This document shows, in pieces, positions 34,301 to 45,650 of a stretch of 64,000 bases of DNA (its first letter is position 1; every line of letters begins with the position of its first letter). The notes below the pieces were generated by a model. That model searched no databases. It had not been told where the DNA came from and saw only the letters and a list, made by a program, of their open reading frames with translations. The DNA comes from Acanthosoma haemorrhoidale. Taxonomy: Eukaryota > Arthropoda > Insecta > Hemiptera > Acanthosomatidae. The stretch lies in the NCBI GenBank assembly GCA_930367205.1, contig OV884011.1, positions 138,235,437 to 138,299,436 on the forward strand, given 5' to 3'. A program made the position numbers and the translations under genes.

Positions 34301-36845
34301 ACAAATCCATTCAAATTTTATACTCATTAGGCTATTTTGATAATCGGCTTTGAACAGCTTTACTCATACTGGTATTAACAAAGCCTAAAGAATACAGCTA
34401 TTTTAATTGTAAATCAACTTATTCCGATCCAAAAAGGTCCACTCTCTTCCAAAGAGTCACTAATTGCTCGCTTGTTGTTCCACGAATTATGAGTTATGAT
34501 ACCAAACTCAAAAAAAAATGTTTTTACCTAATTAGTAAAATTCTATGTTGACAGTTATTTAACTATTTTTAGTTATTTTAAAACTTCTTTTATTTTTGAA
34601 AAGTCGATTTTGATTGAGAGACAGTTAAAAAAAAATCAAACTGATCTATTTTTTATCTAAAATAGTTTGATCACTTTTTTTTTTTTTCAATTGCACCATC
34701 ACGTGGTCAATCATCATTTCATGAAATATTATTATCAGGTTATTTTAAAAATTTGAGTAAATCTCTTAAATGAAGGAAAAATAAGAGATACGTGTTATAT
34801 ATACAGACACTCCTCAATTTTTAGGTATTGACATTTTTCTTAAGACGAGTAGATCCCACAGTGCTCTTCGCGCAGTTCATGTAGCTTTTTTGTTACAGAA
34901 TTATTTGCAAAACTCATGACATTTTTGTTTTTTTCTACCTACTAAGGATCGGTGAACAAGTGTTCTTCAGTGTCTTCGTCTACAAAATGAGGACGTCTAT
35001 TCCTATCAGATCTGAATTTGTGAAGTTTTCCACGATATCCCTCTTTGCCTGTCAGCACAACTGACAATTGTATTTTCAAGGCTTCGTTAATTACAATTAC
35101 ATGGCTCTTAATATGGATCGGTGTGGTGTGGTTTATGCCACGTGTTAGCCGCTTCTCAGAATAAGTCCTGGGAATGTATAAAATATAAAAAAGAAGAGAA
35201 AAATGAGATGAATGATAAAGAAAGAGGACGGGAGATGCCGGGTGAGCAATAAGAAAAGTAGATTGTCCGCTTGCTATGGGTGGCTGGCCGGATCGGAGTT
35301 ATAGCCTGCAGTAAAGGTCCCGTGGGCAGGTGGGCCTGGGGGCACGTAGGCTGTCCCCGGGGCCATCTCCTCCCCCTCCTGCCACCCCCCCCCCAACGGC
35401 CCCGTATATTATACTACATCTCTAGAACTATTTAATAACCGTTTCCGTCGAGCTGCTAATTGCATTCCAGTGATGGTAACTTCTCGGCGTTGACGGCAGA
35501 ATCCCCCTAATGATAAAACTTTTACGAGTGGCTCAGTTTTTACTGGCAGCCTGATTTGACGTCCGAAGAGCCACCCGATTGGAAAGGCCCCAAGCCGTTG
35601 GAATTTATTATGAAGTTCGAGATTTTATGAGAATATCAACTTCCAAAGCGGGATAAAATTCAAACGTTCATCTCTTATAGTACCGTGTATACTAATTGAG
35701 GAAATAGTAATGCTCAGAAAGTAAATACCAAACATTAGTAAGTTTGCAGTATTAGACAATTATGAGTTCCGAGGACCTTAATTATTGATTTCTTAAGTCA
35801 TGAGATTACCGAATCACATTTATTAGGACACAATTCAAAAGAAGTTTTTCTAACCCTGTACAGGGGGATTTTTAACCTCAAAAATGTTTGATATAAATAT
35901 TTATATTTGATTAAAAATCGCTAATAATCTGATATTATTGTCCTTTAAGTCGTCAAGATATTATACATTTTCTCAAACAGCACGTCATGAACTTAGGAAA
36001 TTTTTCATTACATAGAATTACTTTTATTTTTAGTAGCCTGGTATTTATATTAACTTAACATTTAACATCTCTCTTGAATGTCAAGAACCAATAACACCAA
36101 TTCTGCTGAGAAGCTTCGTTTCTGGCTGGGGATAAACAGTTATCTCTAACACCTTAATTCAAGTCTGTTGGCACTGAGCGCTCCATTTGAGCCCCCCCCC
36201 TTCATGTTTCTTTATAGGTGTTTGAGAAGTGTGCAATTCTCATCAATTTTCTTAGGGCACAATGATAACTTTACTTATTTATTGATGTATAATTTACTCC
36301 AGAAAAACACATTTGATCCTGCACAAGCAACCGGTCACTTAAAAAGGTCACGATACACCTTTTATTGCTATATGAATAACTGAAAAAATTAGTTATTATT
36401 CAATTATATTATATTGCTCTGACTATACTAAATTAGTTAATTTTATTTACATATATATTTTAAGGGGATTGTTATTTATAAAGCATCCTCACAAATAATT
36501 CTGGGTTCTTGGTTATATCCCGTAAATGTTTTGTATTTCATTTTACCTTCCTAAAATTTCAGTGGATAAAACAGCAACAGAAGTACGAAATGGCAATAAA
36601 TAGCCATTATATATAAGCATTGTATATATAAGCTAACTTTATTTAACTTGATGCTGCTAGAATTAAAAAATATTTTAATAGCGGGCCTATTAAATCTGCA
36701 CATATTACAGGAAAATATAGGTAATGACGGGAAGAGTAACATATATTGTGATTTAGAATTTACTCCATTGTATCAGAGCCAATTGGAAAGGTAAAATGTA
36801 GGTCTGACAGAGTAAGCCCTGACGTCATATATATATATATACATA
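31296..36845. other. 5.5-kb AT-rich spacer with GC islands
   Basis: No supported gene. 32870-33180 and 35080-35650 are much less AT-rich; the latter contains a run of ten C (35385-35394) and AGGTGGGCCTGGGGGCACG-type sequence. Reverse frames at 32961-33164 and 33798-33992 have no known motif. Near 34638-34678 ATCAAACT and AGTTTGAT form a 25-nt-loop inverted repeat. A run of nine C is at 36192-36200. Confidence 0.4.
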
Positions 36846-36961
36846 AGTTAAGCACCGGGCAGCATCAGTACTCAACATTAATCTCCGAACGTCGGGATGT
36901 AAACATCCCGAATGTAAATATACAGGGTTATAGACTTGAAATAAACAGTCTAGTTCTAACT
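36846..36961 (+). repeat. 5' LTR (116 bp)
   Basis: Begins AGTTA and ends TAACT, a 5-bp inverted terminus. It differs from the 3' LTR at five of 116 positions. It contains the hairpin TCGGGATGT-AA-ACATCCCGA and GAAATAAACAG, where AATAAA can serve as a poly(A) signal. It lies directly next to a TA repeat (36827-36841). There is no room for a primer-binding site after it: RT codons start at the next base. Confidence 0.8.
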
Positions 36962-37273
36962 TTGAACGCTCCGATTACTTTCCAGTGATTGATGAACGAA
37001 ATCCTGAGGGGGATTGACGAGGCGGTATGCCAGATTTATATGGATGATCTGTTGATCTTGAGCCGAACAGAATCTGAACACATTGAACATCTCCAGAGGG
37101 TATTCCGACGATTGCGTGAATTCGGGTTAAAATTGTCGATGGAAAAATTATCGCTGGGAGAAGATCAGATCAACTTTTTAGGGCATACTATCTCGAAGGA
37201 GAGAGTCCAGCCGGATTCTGCGAAAGTCGATGCAATTCGGAAGATGGTGGTGCCGAAAGACGTCAAGGGGTAG
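36962..37273 (+). pseudogene. Ty3/gypsy reverse transcriptase fragment
   Basis: Starting at the first base after the LTR the frame reads LNAPITFQ-stop-LMNEILRGID, then QIYMDDLLILS, the catalytic box of Ty3/gypsy RTs, LREFGLKLSMEKL, INFLGHTIS and ERVQPDSAKVDAIRKM. The TGA at 36986 stands where the family normally has Arg (FQRLMN). An ATG follows at 36992 (a TTG precedes it), so a protein could in theory start there. At 37262 the RT (VPKDVKG) runs into integrase sequence through a deletion and stops at 37271-37273. RT fingers and RNase H are absent. Confidence 0.85.
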
Positions 37274-37895
37274 GGAGTTCGATGATGCAAACGTGCGGTC
37301 GGAGATGAAGAATCTTGATATCGTGTGGCATCTCAACACCCCAGGACATCCTAAGAGTCGCGGAGGCATCGAAAGGTTGCACAGTACCTTGAGTGACCCC
37401 CTGCGGGTGCATCAGGTAGAAAAGGGTCTGCAGGCGAACGAGGCGATGCCGAAGGGAGTGGCGGAAATCAATCATTCCATCCACTCCACCACGGGGTTTA
37501 CGCCGATCGAGATCCTCATCGGACTGCACGCTAGGCGCCGGAACGGGACAGAGACGGTGGCGGACGAGGGAATGGTGGAGCAAATGTGAAGTGCTCACTT
37601 AAAACTCGGCAAACTTTGGGGCAAAGTTCGTGACAGGATCGTGAGGGAGAAGGACACGAGAGTGGCTCGGGTAAACTTCAAAGTCTGGGATCGAATGGGG
37701 GTCATTAAAATTGGGACCCTTGTATATCGTAAAATTGGCTCTAATCGGAGCAAAGAGTCGGTCAGATACGAGGGTACATTTAAGGTGGTGGTGATCAGGG
37801 AGCATAACATCGTCACCATCGAGAGTACAAGACCTCCGACCGTCCACGTCGAACAGTTAAAACTCCCACCAGGTGGGGGAGGGTGCAGGCCATGA
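37262..37895 (+). pseudogene. Ty3/gypsy integrase fragment, core end plus C-terminal domain
   Basis: After the junction the frame reads GREFDDANVRSEMKNLDIVW, HLNTPGHPKSRGGIERLHST (the catalytic-Glu region of the integrase core), EINHSIHSTTGFTPIEILIG, then QM and an in-frame TGA at 37587-37589. The same frame continues HLKLGKLWGKVRDRIVREKD, IGTLVYRKIG, YEGTFKVVVI and VHVEQLKLPPGGGG to a stop at 37893, the C-terminal domain. Apart from the single stop the reading is clean over 620 bases, so inactivation is recent or the sequence is little diverged. The zinc-binding N-terminus and the first two acidic residues of the catalytic triad are missing except for the segment after the 'D-N-G' region. 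Confidence 0.85.
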
Positions 37896-38101
37896 GTGAG
37901 TTGGAGTGTCCTCGCTTCTGCACGTAGCCAAATTTGGTATGGTATACATACGTACACTTTGTACCATTTGTAGAAGTTTTTTTTTTGTAGTACCTTTTTT
38001 AGTTTTTTTAGAATGTACACAGGCTGTGTAGAATTATTGATTTAGTGTAGCGTGTAAGATGCCATTGTTTTCTGTTAGTAATAAGCCATGTAATTTTTTT
38101 T

Positions 38102-38289
38102 TTGTTTGTTTTGATTTTGTCACTAGTGGCTGCAGTGTTGGAGGCAGCGTTCTATTTTGGCTATAACTGTTTTAGGAATACGACCGAATGTAAGGGATTA
38201 CAGGTTGTGTACTGTTTGGGATGGCCTTCGCTCCCTTGTACGATTAGGAGAGTGATCGTAATATCGCCTAAGTCGTCCTCAATTTAGAA
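38102..38289 (+). other. Possible remnant of a third ORF (61 codons, hydrophobic start)
   Basis: Between integrase and the polypurine tract an open frame without ATG reads LILSLVAAVLEAAFYFGYN, then RNTTEC and Cys-containing sequence. A hydrophobic start followed by a potential N-glycosylation site and cysteines would suit an envelope-like product, but it is short, starts in a T-run and matches nothing I know. It may be plain 3' UTR. Confidence 0.2.
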
Positions 38290-38320
38290 TTCATAGTTTA
38301 CGGGGAGGTTTGCGTAAACT

Positions 38321-38330
38321 GGCAGGGGGG
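38321..38330 (+). promoter_or_regulatory. Polypurine tract for plus-strand priming
   Basis: GGCAGGGGGG ends exactly where the 3' LTR begins (AGTTAAGC at 38331). Position and composition are those of an LTR-element polypurine tract. Confidence 0.75.
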
Positions 38331-38446
38331 AGTTAAGCTCCGGGCAGCATCAGTACTCAACCTTAATCCCCAAACGTCGGGATGTAAACATCCCGAATGT
38401 AAATATACAGGGTTATAGACTTGAAATAAACAGTCTAGTTATAACT
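38331..38446 (+). repeat. 3' LTR (116 bp)
   Basis: AGTTA...TAACT, 111 of 116 bases identical to the 5' LTR. It carries the same 9-bp-stem hairpin (TCGGGATGT/ACATCCCGA) and the AATAAA, and follows a polypurine tract. Confidence 0.85.
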
Positions 38447-41400
38447 TTCATGCGTGTTGTATCTCTGTACCTTTTTTTCCTTGTTTTTGAATTCGAAAGC
38501 CGATAAGCATTAACTTATATATATATAAAACCTCCCAGTGAATAAACGAGTTTAAATAAGGATAGGGAGAGACTGTAATATAAAATGTGAAGGGGTGGCG
38601 GGGGAGGGGGGTCTTGCGAAGTTGGCCGGCAGAAACCCCAGTTGAGAAATGCAGCCAAGCAGCCAACCCATAGCGAACCTAATCAAATTTTTCCCTTCAC
38701 TCCCGCAATAATATAAATCCCTGACCCAATTGTAATCCCTCCTTATCCACTCCCCGAGGACCGGTTCAGAGTCGATTTGGAGGGAATTCCCCACTTGACG
38801 CCGCATCAGAATTTACTCTGTTCGATAGTATATTTTTTCAACTTGAGATAAATTTGTACCTTTAGGTTTATTCCTTAAGGATTCGCTAAATTATTTTATA
38901 CCGAATCTTGTTAAATCCTTAGTTCTACCAATGTATACAATATCATTATAATTAATGCCTTAACTTAAGGTTTTTATGAATTTTCAAGAAATATAAAATA
39001 GTTCATAACAGCGGAAGGTTTGCGTTAACTTGTGATGCAATGCTGCAAATGGTTTAAATTTCTGTCTTTCTGCAACTTCCATTATATATTTAGAACAGTA
39101 ATTATTACTAAAGTAGTATCGGTAAAAAGCCAAAAGTTAATATAAACTCTCCTTTCCGAATGTTTGAACACTAAGCTCCAATGCGTTTAATCATATATGA
39201 AAACTATAAGCAAGTAACCACAATTTTCACAGTAAATGTGTAAATTCATTGTTCTTGTGCATTTTATCTCGTCACAAATTTAACTGATACTTAAGAGCAC
39301 ATGAGCAAAGGGATTTTGGCATCATACAATCCAAGTTAATTATTTTTTTATTTTCGAAAAATGAGTGAGAAGGAATATAAAATAAAGAGCTTCTCAGTGA
39401 CTCCTAATTGATTTTAGCAGCTCAAAGAGGCCATCCCAGGTAATAGTAAGCCTGCTGATTTCTTTTTTAATGAATAACAATGAAAAATATAAAACTTCTT
39501 CTGAGCCACGCTTTTGTTAATTAATTTTATTTGTTAATTAAGTGTTTTTCTCTCAGTTTCTTTTGAATAGCTTTTGCCTCTCTAAAAAAATGCTCTGAAG
39601 TGTACATAATATCCGAGGTGGGAATAACAACCAGAGGAAGAAAAGGCTTGTGAGAGGCCTGACCATTGCCTGGGTTAATAGAATACAGTGGCAGAGTGCC
39701 AGACCACCACTGCTAGGCTCTTGCTGCCACTTTACAACTCAGAAAGGAACCAGAATAAATAAAACCTGGCATCGTCATACAAAACAGGAGGACGGGGTGC
39801 GGACATGAATTAAGATCGTCCACAATGACCATTCAGACCTAGGTAAGAAGAATGTGCTCAACTAATAACACCAAACCATAAAAACCTTATAGATGTAAAA
39901 TAATATCGCTAAAGACTACAATGTGAAATATACGTGTGTTTGTAAACTATAGGAAAAGACCCGAAGCATATTAAGCTCAAATTCAACAAGAAAGTTCGCA
40001 AAGATTACTTAAACGATAAAATTCACAATGATTATTAATATAAACATATGTTATTGAGAAATTAGGAACCTATAAGAGCAACTGTTATGAAGTATGAAAA
40101 CAGTGTCCATTAAAGAAACCAAATGTATTCAAGTAAAAAAAATTACTAGATTAATTACAAAATAAAAAAATGCACTTTTCCAAGCAGGGTTTAGGTATTA
40201 TAGTTACTGCAGCTTGGTCCGGATAGATCCAAGTCAAGGGAACTCCGTACTTTGTCTGGGCATTATATTTCCTAAGAATCAAGAATATACTGTTGCATAA
40301 GCTTTTGTTTATTCAAAAGAACTTATGGCTATCAATCAGGCAGTTATGAATGTTCATAATACGGAAGTGGACATGAAGATTTTGAATAAGATATGTTTGA
40401 GTGTTATCGTCATTGTGTAGTCTTAAAAATGATTATTTGTGGTTAGATATACTTTTGTATAAACTAGAAAGAAAATTATTTGATTACTGCAACGTTTATT
40501 GAAGCCAATTAAAAATTTCTATACCACTAGATCTCATGAAATTTAATTTAAAACCTTTCGTTAAAATTTATAGACAGCTCTTTCAAGCGGCAAAAAAATT
40601 TGTCGGGTGGTAAATCATTTAAGTTTGAAAAGACTCGCCCTTCTTATAAGCTTAATTCCTTCACGGGTTAAGTTCCATCTTGCCTGCTCATAAATACTAA
40701 TTGCACTGCCCACCTGGCAAGTAATGTGAAATTGTGAGAGCAACTTTTAATGATACAAATGAAACAAGAATGTTAATTGGAAACGTTTTGCGTTATTCAT
40801 TGGGAACGATGGTAGGAAGTCAAAGTAGTGTTAGGTTTGTAAGTGCAGAGGAATCCAAGGTTTAAAAGGTGGCTTCAAAGATGGCAGGGAAAAAATCAAA
40901 ATAGAATAAAGACACATTATTCATTTCCAAGCCCGAAATAAGTGGCTTTACTTTCAAATGGTTACATAGGGATTGTCCTTTATAAATCTGTAGGTGGGTC
41001 TAATACAATAAATATGAAATCATAACAATACATCAAAATTATTATTTTTTATTTAATATATAATACCTTTAATTAAATTCAAATTAAATCTATGTGAAGA
41101 AATAGTTAACCTGCTTTCTCGGCGTTCAGATCAGGTCGTTCAATCACATATCAGACCAATTAAATAAATATTTTTAGTTCTGATTTTTACTCCTAATTAA
41201 CCCTAAGTATGAATATATATTTTCTAGACCTTGCTGTATGGATAGACACACTACAAGTTAACAATTAAAATTGCAAATGAATAAATAAAATGCAAAAAAA
41301 AAAAATTGTATCATCAAGAATTATGCTTATGAAGGCTGTAATTATAAAGGAGGGGTTTTTAGTAACTATTTGAAGGGATAACATTCTCTGCTGTTATATC

Positions 41401-44400
41401 AATTTACGCAATCCTTAGTTATAACCGTCTTTGAGGCATGTATAATGTAATTTATGCTGGGCACGATGTTGATAATAGAAATACAAATTGTGGACATTTC
41501 AGAACAAATTCCTGTTAACGAACATCAAGTGCCATGGTTCGTAACCAATTGCGTCTATTGCGACCACATTGAACAGCTGGTAAAAAATTATAATGAATGA
41601 ATTGTGTTTTCCCAAGAGCTGCCCATGTACGAGTATAAGTGTAGACGCTTCTAGACGAAGAATACGTCCCACGAGATACATTTTCATATTGTCAAGTAAT
41701 GATCCGTACAGTAAATGTTCTTTTTTTTTCCTTTTTCATATCTAATCAGATAAAGAAACAAGAAACGTACATAGGTAGTTGCAGCATACCGTCATATCAT
41801 TATTTTATTAAGATCTATTAGAGGAGCTAGCAGACGCAAATTAGCTTATACTGCTGCATAGCAGGTAATTCAGAAAAAAAATTACTAGCTGTTTTCAACA
41901 ATGAGACAGGATTCCCAATTAGCTCGTACAATCAATGATGCTAACGCTGTATTTTATATAAGCGAGCATTATCATCCTATAAATCAAACTATGTATTCGT
42001 CAGAAAAACAAACTGATTGTAAGAGGCAGATGCTGGAAATCACAGATTGTGTGGGATATAAATGTATCTGATCTATCATTAAAGTACACTAAAAAAATGT
42101 CAACAACGGACCCAACGCTGGCCTTGCTCGAGGAAAGAACCACTTCACAAATAAATATGGACAGTTGAACAAAGACGTAAGCTATCAGTATGGAACTTAT
42201 AACCACTCCAAAATAACGGAGGTTTAAACATTATAACTCCTACGGTCCGGACAGACATACAATCACGTACTTTTTGACTATAAACTACTAGACAGACCTA
42301 GTCTTACACATATGAGTACCACAGTGATTAAAGGGGGAAAGAAGTAAGATATGTTTGAATTTTAGTTTTTCTTTTTTTTTTAATATCTTTTTTTGATTTC
42401 AGTTTTATTATATTTCTACATAATTTATTATTGTTTTTATTAACTTTCTCTATATTTATTTGTTACAAAACAAAAGTAAACTGTATTAACATGAGTACAT
42501 ACCTGCATGAAGTAGATGGAATGCGTGAGAAATAAAATATCGCATAAGAGAGGTAACGTAATATTTCATTTATTCTTACTATGGCTCGGATAAAACTGAT
42601 AAAAGAAAAAAAACACGAGATCGTTAATGCCTGAAAATCTACAAGTGTTTTAGACTGGCACCCTTCGGTAAGGCGTGATAGGTTTGGAGTTATTCTAATG
42701 AGACCACGGTTTCCCTGTTGTGAGCTCAAAGAAGTGTGGGAGTATTTTCTCTGCATTCGGGCCAAATTTAATTTCTATCAGTTGTTCCTTCTACATGATT
42801 TTCTTCTAAAATTGATCCTCTGTAACCGCTAGCATTAGAACAACCCGTGTATTTGTTTCGATAGAAATGGAAAAGGAATTTCCTCAATACAATAAAGATA
42901 CCTCAATAACATTAAAAAAATATATGTATGTTTTATTTCCAAGATTAGAGAAAAAAGGCTATTTTTTATGACATGTGGGTGTCAAATGTATATTATGATA
43001 GCGGTCGATAGTGTAACCACCAAAAATAAATCATGAAAACGTAATATTTAGCAATGTATGTTGACTTAGAAAGTCTTGCATTACATTATAAATATTATAT
43101 ATAGTCTAGGTATGGAAGATAAATAAAGGTTTTTTTTTCAATGCCTTTATGAAAAAATCATATCTGCCCAAAACAGATTCCCTTCTGCACCCTTGTGAAA
43201 ACGATTCTCTCAATTTTCATGTCCTACCCTTCAACGATGTTTCTTAAATTTTAACATACTTTAACATAAAAATTATCTTTGATGAAAAACATGGTGTGGC
43301 CACCAATCCTTTGAAATACAAGGAAATACAATCCTTGTGTGGTTTACTGTAGTCTAGGTATACCTTCTAGATAACAGTTGTTTGATTTTGGTTAGATTGT
43401 AGCTCACACTAAATACATGACCTGACCATTCTTATTGGCGAAAAAAAAGTTTTTGTTTTTCTTCGGCTTTTATAAAAATCATTATCGATAGTGTGGTGCC
43501 GGCGTAAAGTGCGCTTATAAAGAATTCATTACACAAATTAGAAAAATATTAAATATGTTAAAGAGTCAAATTCATTAGATTAGGCCCGAAACAGCTACGA
43601 GTATACCATACGCCCTGAAAATGTTTTTACCATAAAATATTTTAATGTTTTTGAATTGAGTCAGTAGCAGAGTCATAATTTTGGGAACAAATCAAAACTT
43701 TGATCTAAAACCAATAGGTTCAATACACGAGAAGGACTTCTTCCATTAATGTCAATTTATTTTAATGACATTTACACTAAACAAACACACAATATCTACT
43801 AAAACGTATAAAATTTCATTTAGACGAGCGAAGAAAATTCACTATAGATACTTATCTACTGTTGAGTGATAAAATAAAATCACTTGTCTGAGGAAAACAT
43901 GTTGACGGGACACTTTGTATTAAGATAAGAAAACATTCAAATGAAGTTTATACGGTATCTGTTTGCTGGAGAGGAATGGAATGATAAGTGACATCGCAAT
44001 GCAGCACTACTAAACATTCTTGTAATAATGTTGCCAACTTTATCCTATAAATAATGAATGGAAAACTTCTTTATAGGAAAATTATTCCTGTTTTTCGTGG
44101 ATAACACCGTAATGTACTAAAAACCGAGGGAAAAGATTAAAACCATTACTTTCACACAAGGATTTGTAGAGTAGGTAAAGTGTACAAACTTTATTTGTAA
44201 AGATAATAATTAAATTGACGATTTTTATTAATATAACATACGAATGCCTAAATCACTCTGAAGTTAAGGTACACTTGGGAACGCCCTTATATAAGTGGAT
44301 TTTGTGTTGATTGATATAGAACAACGAAAAGTATTATAAAAAAAATTAAACACGAAAGTTTTGGTCTAACTTTAGTATATTTTAATATTTCTGAAGTGAC

Positions 44401-44653
44401 AGCTAAGACATTTACAGTCTGACTTTCGCCACTAGTTGAGGATGTTAACACCAGAATAATATATGAATATGCTTTGGTAAGTAAAACAACGTATATATAC
44501 TTCACTATTTTATTTAAAGCATTAAATACTTATTTAAAATACTCAAGCGAAGGACCGCAGCCAGGCCATCTCTATCCATGTTATATATATTTTTTTTTTT
44601 TAAATTCAAGGACTAATTTAGGTAATAATTAACGTTAGAAACCTTTTTTTCTC
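38447..44653. other. 6.2-kb AT-rich spacer
   Basis: No gene supported. 38580-38810, 39600-39850, 41500-41690 and 42640-42770 are less AT-rich; their frames show no known motif. The plus strand at 41501-41568 reads CVYCDHIEQLVKNYNE, protein-like but isolated. No tRNA-like or terminal-repeat structure seen. Confidence 0.4.
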
Positions 44654-44966
44654 TGAACTATCGACCCTTTCCAACCACCCTAATATCCTGTAGCACAGTC
44701 TTTGCATTGCGCCACTCATCCCTATAATCCTCCTCGGAGACTGAAACGGCAGTGGCCTCGTGACCTGCTATAATCGCGTGACAGTGGGAGTCCTGGCAAT
44801 GGCCAGTTTCTCCAATCATGTCCTATTGTATGAATGAGCGAGTGAATGATGACTGTAAATGTGGTATGAATGAGATCATTTATCTGTATTATTATTGCCT
44901 TATAAAAGGCAGATTGTAATTATTGCACAATAAATAACGTATTTCTCTCTCGATGAACTATAGACC
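44654..44966 (+). mobile_element. LINE-A copy 4: 3'-end insertion with target-site duplication
   Basis: TGAACTATCGACC (44654-44666) and TGAACTATAGACC (44954-44966) flank the insertion, one mismatch in 13. Between lie the ORF2 end (PPRRLKRQWPRDLL), a shortened 3' UTR, the ATGAATGAGCGAGTGAATGA motif, hairpin GCCTTATAAAAGGC (44897-44910), AGATTGTAATTATTGCACAATAAATA and no true poly(A). Compared with copies 2 and 3, about 130 bp of 3' UTR is missing after ATCATGTCC. It sits at the edge of LINE-C. Confidence 0.8.
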
Positions 44967-45650
44967 AAAATTAAGTTGGGATGGCTATAACATTCTGCCT
45001 CCCTGCTTGCCTGTAATACATTTCCTCGGTTTCTTCCTCATTAGAAATATCATGATTGAAAGGCCTCTTTATCTTTACAATCTCCTTCAATTCCAATCAG
45101 TTATCAAATCTCGCAATACTACTTCTCACCCGACTGACCTGTATTTCCCATCTCCCAAATCTGCTTCCTTCGACCGTACTTTTCTTATTCTAATCATAAA
45201 CCGTTGGACATTTAGCCCCATCAACATCCGTCGTTCATCAACTTCCCAATGGTTACATTTATATTTTACTCTTTATCTCTCTCCAGTCATACATAATTCA
45301 CCTTTATTATTTTGTTTATTTATTTCCTATTTTAATATATTCCAGCAGTTTTTCATGTTATTTTGCCCTTGTAATAATTATTTTATTTTCTCAGAGTTAT
45401 CAGTAAATGGCATTAACCCCTTTTTAGTTATGTATTCATTAATGTAATAATCACATATGCACATAGACCCTTTATTATTTATAAGGTATTTACATATTTC
45501 TGATGTGATATGTTTTTTTGTTTATTTTTGTCAGCTAGACATTTTTATTTGTTCCTCTTAGGGAATAATATCTTAGAGTAATGTTTGCCTTCATTAATTT
45601 TATTCATTGACCTTGAAAGATTAATAAACGGCCTTCAGATCGATTAAATC
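44967..45650 (+). pseudogene. LINE-C: C-terminal tail and 3' UTR of another non-LTR element
   Basis: An open frame (44953-45447, 164 codons) begins within the LINE-A target duplication. It reads LSWDGYNILPPCLP, LYLYNLLQFQ, HPTDLYFPSPKSASFDRTF and NRWTFSPINIRRSSTSQW. This is the pattern at the end of many LINE pol proteins (RR...lfLY.LL...R.....SF..R....WN.LP.nIR...S), though the N-L-P core has drifted. A Phe/Tyr-rich tail follows that is probably read-through. Downstream, GATTAATAAACGGCCTTCAG (about 45620) looks like the 3' end. No stops for 164 codons is notable for such a relic. RT catalytic parts are missing. Confidence 0.5.

Larger units (their letters stand above)
36846..38446 (+). mobile_element. 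Compact, doubly deleted Ty3/gypsy LTR retrotransposon
   Basis: Structure: 116-bp LTR, partial RT, partial integrase, 3' noncoding or third-ORF region, polypurine tract, 116-bp LTR. The first deletion removes primer-binding site, gag, protease and the first half of RT; the second removes the rest of RT, RNase H and the integrase N-terminus. Both LTRs are complete to the base, so a two-LTR structure survived or was remade after the deletions. No 4-6 bp target duplication is apparent (flanks CATA and TTCA). LTR divergence is about 4%. Confidence 0.85.

Noticed and set aside
36827..36845. TA repeat beside the 5' LTR as a target-site duplication
   Set aside because: The flank after the 3' LTR (TTCATG) does not match it.
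37263..38020. Several reverse-strand frames over the Ty3/gypsy integrase
   Set aside because: Shadows of the plus-strand integrase frame, which has clear motifs.
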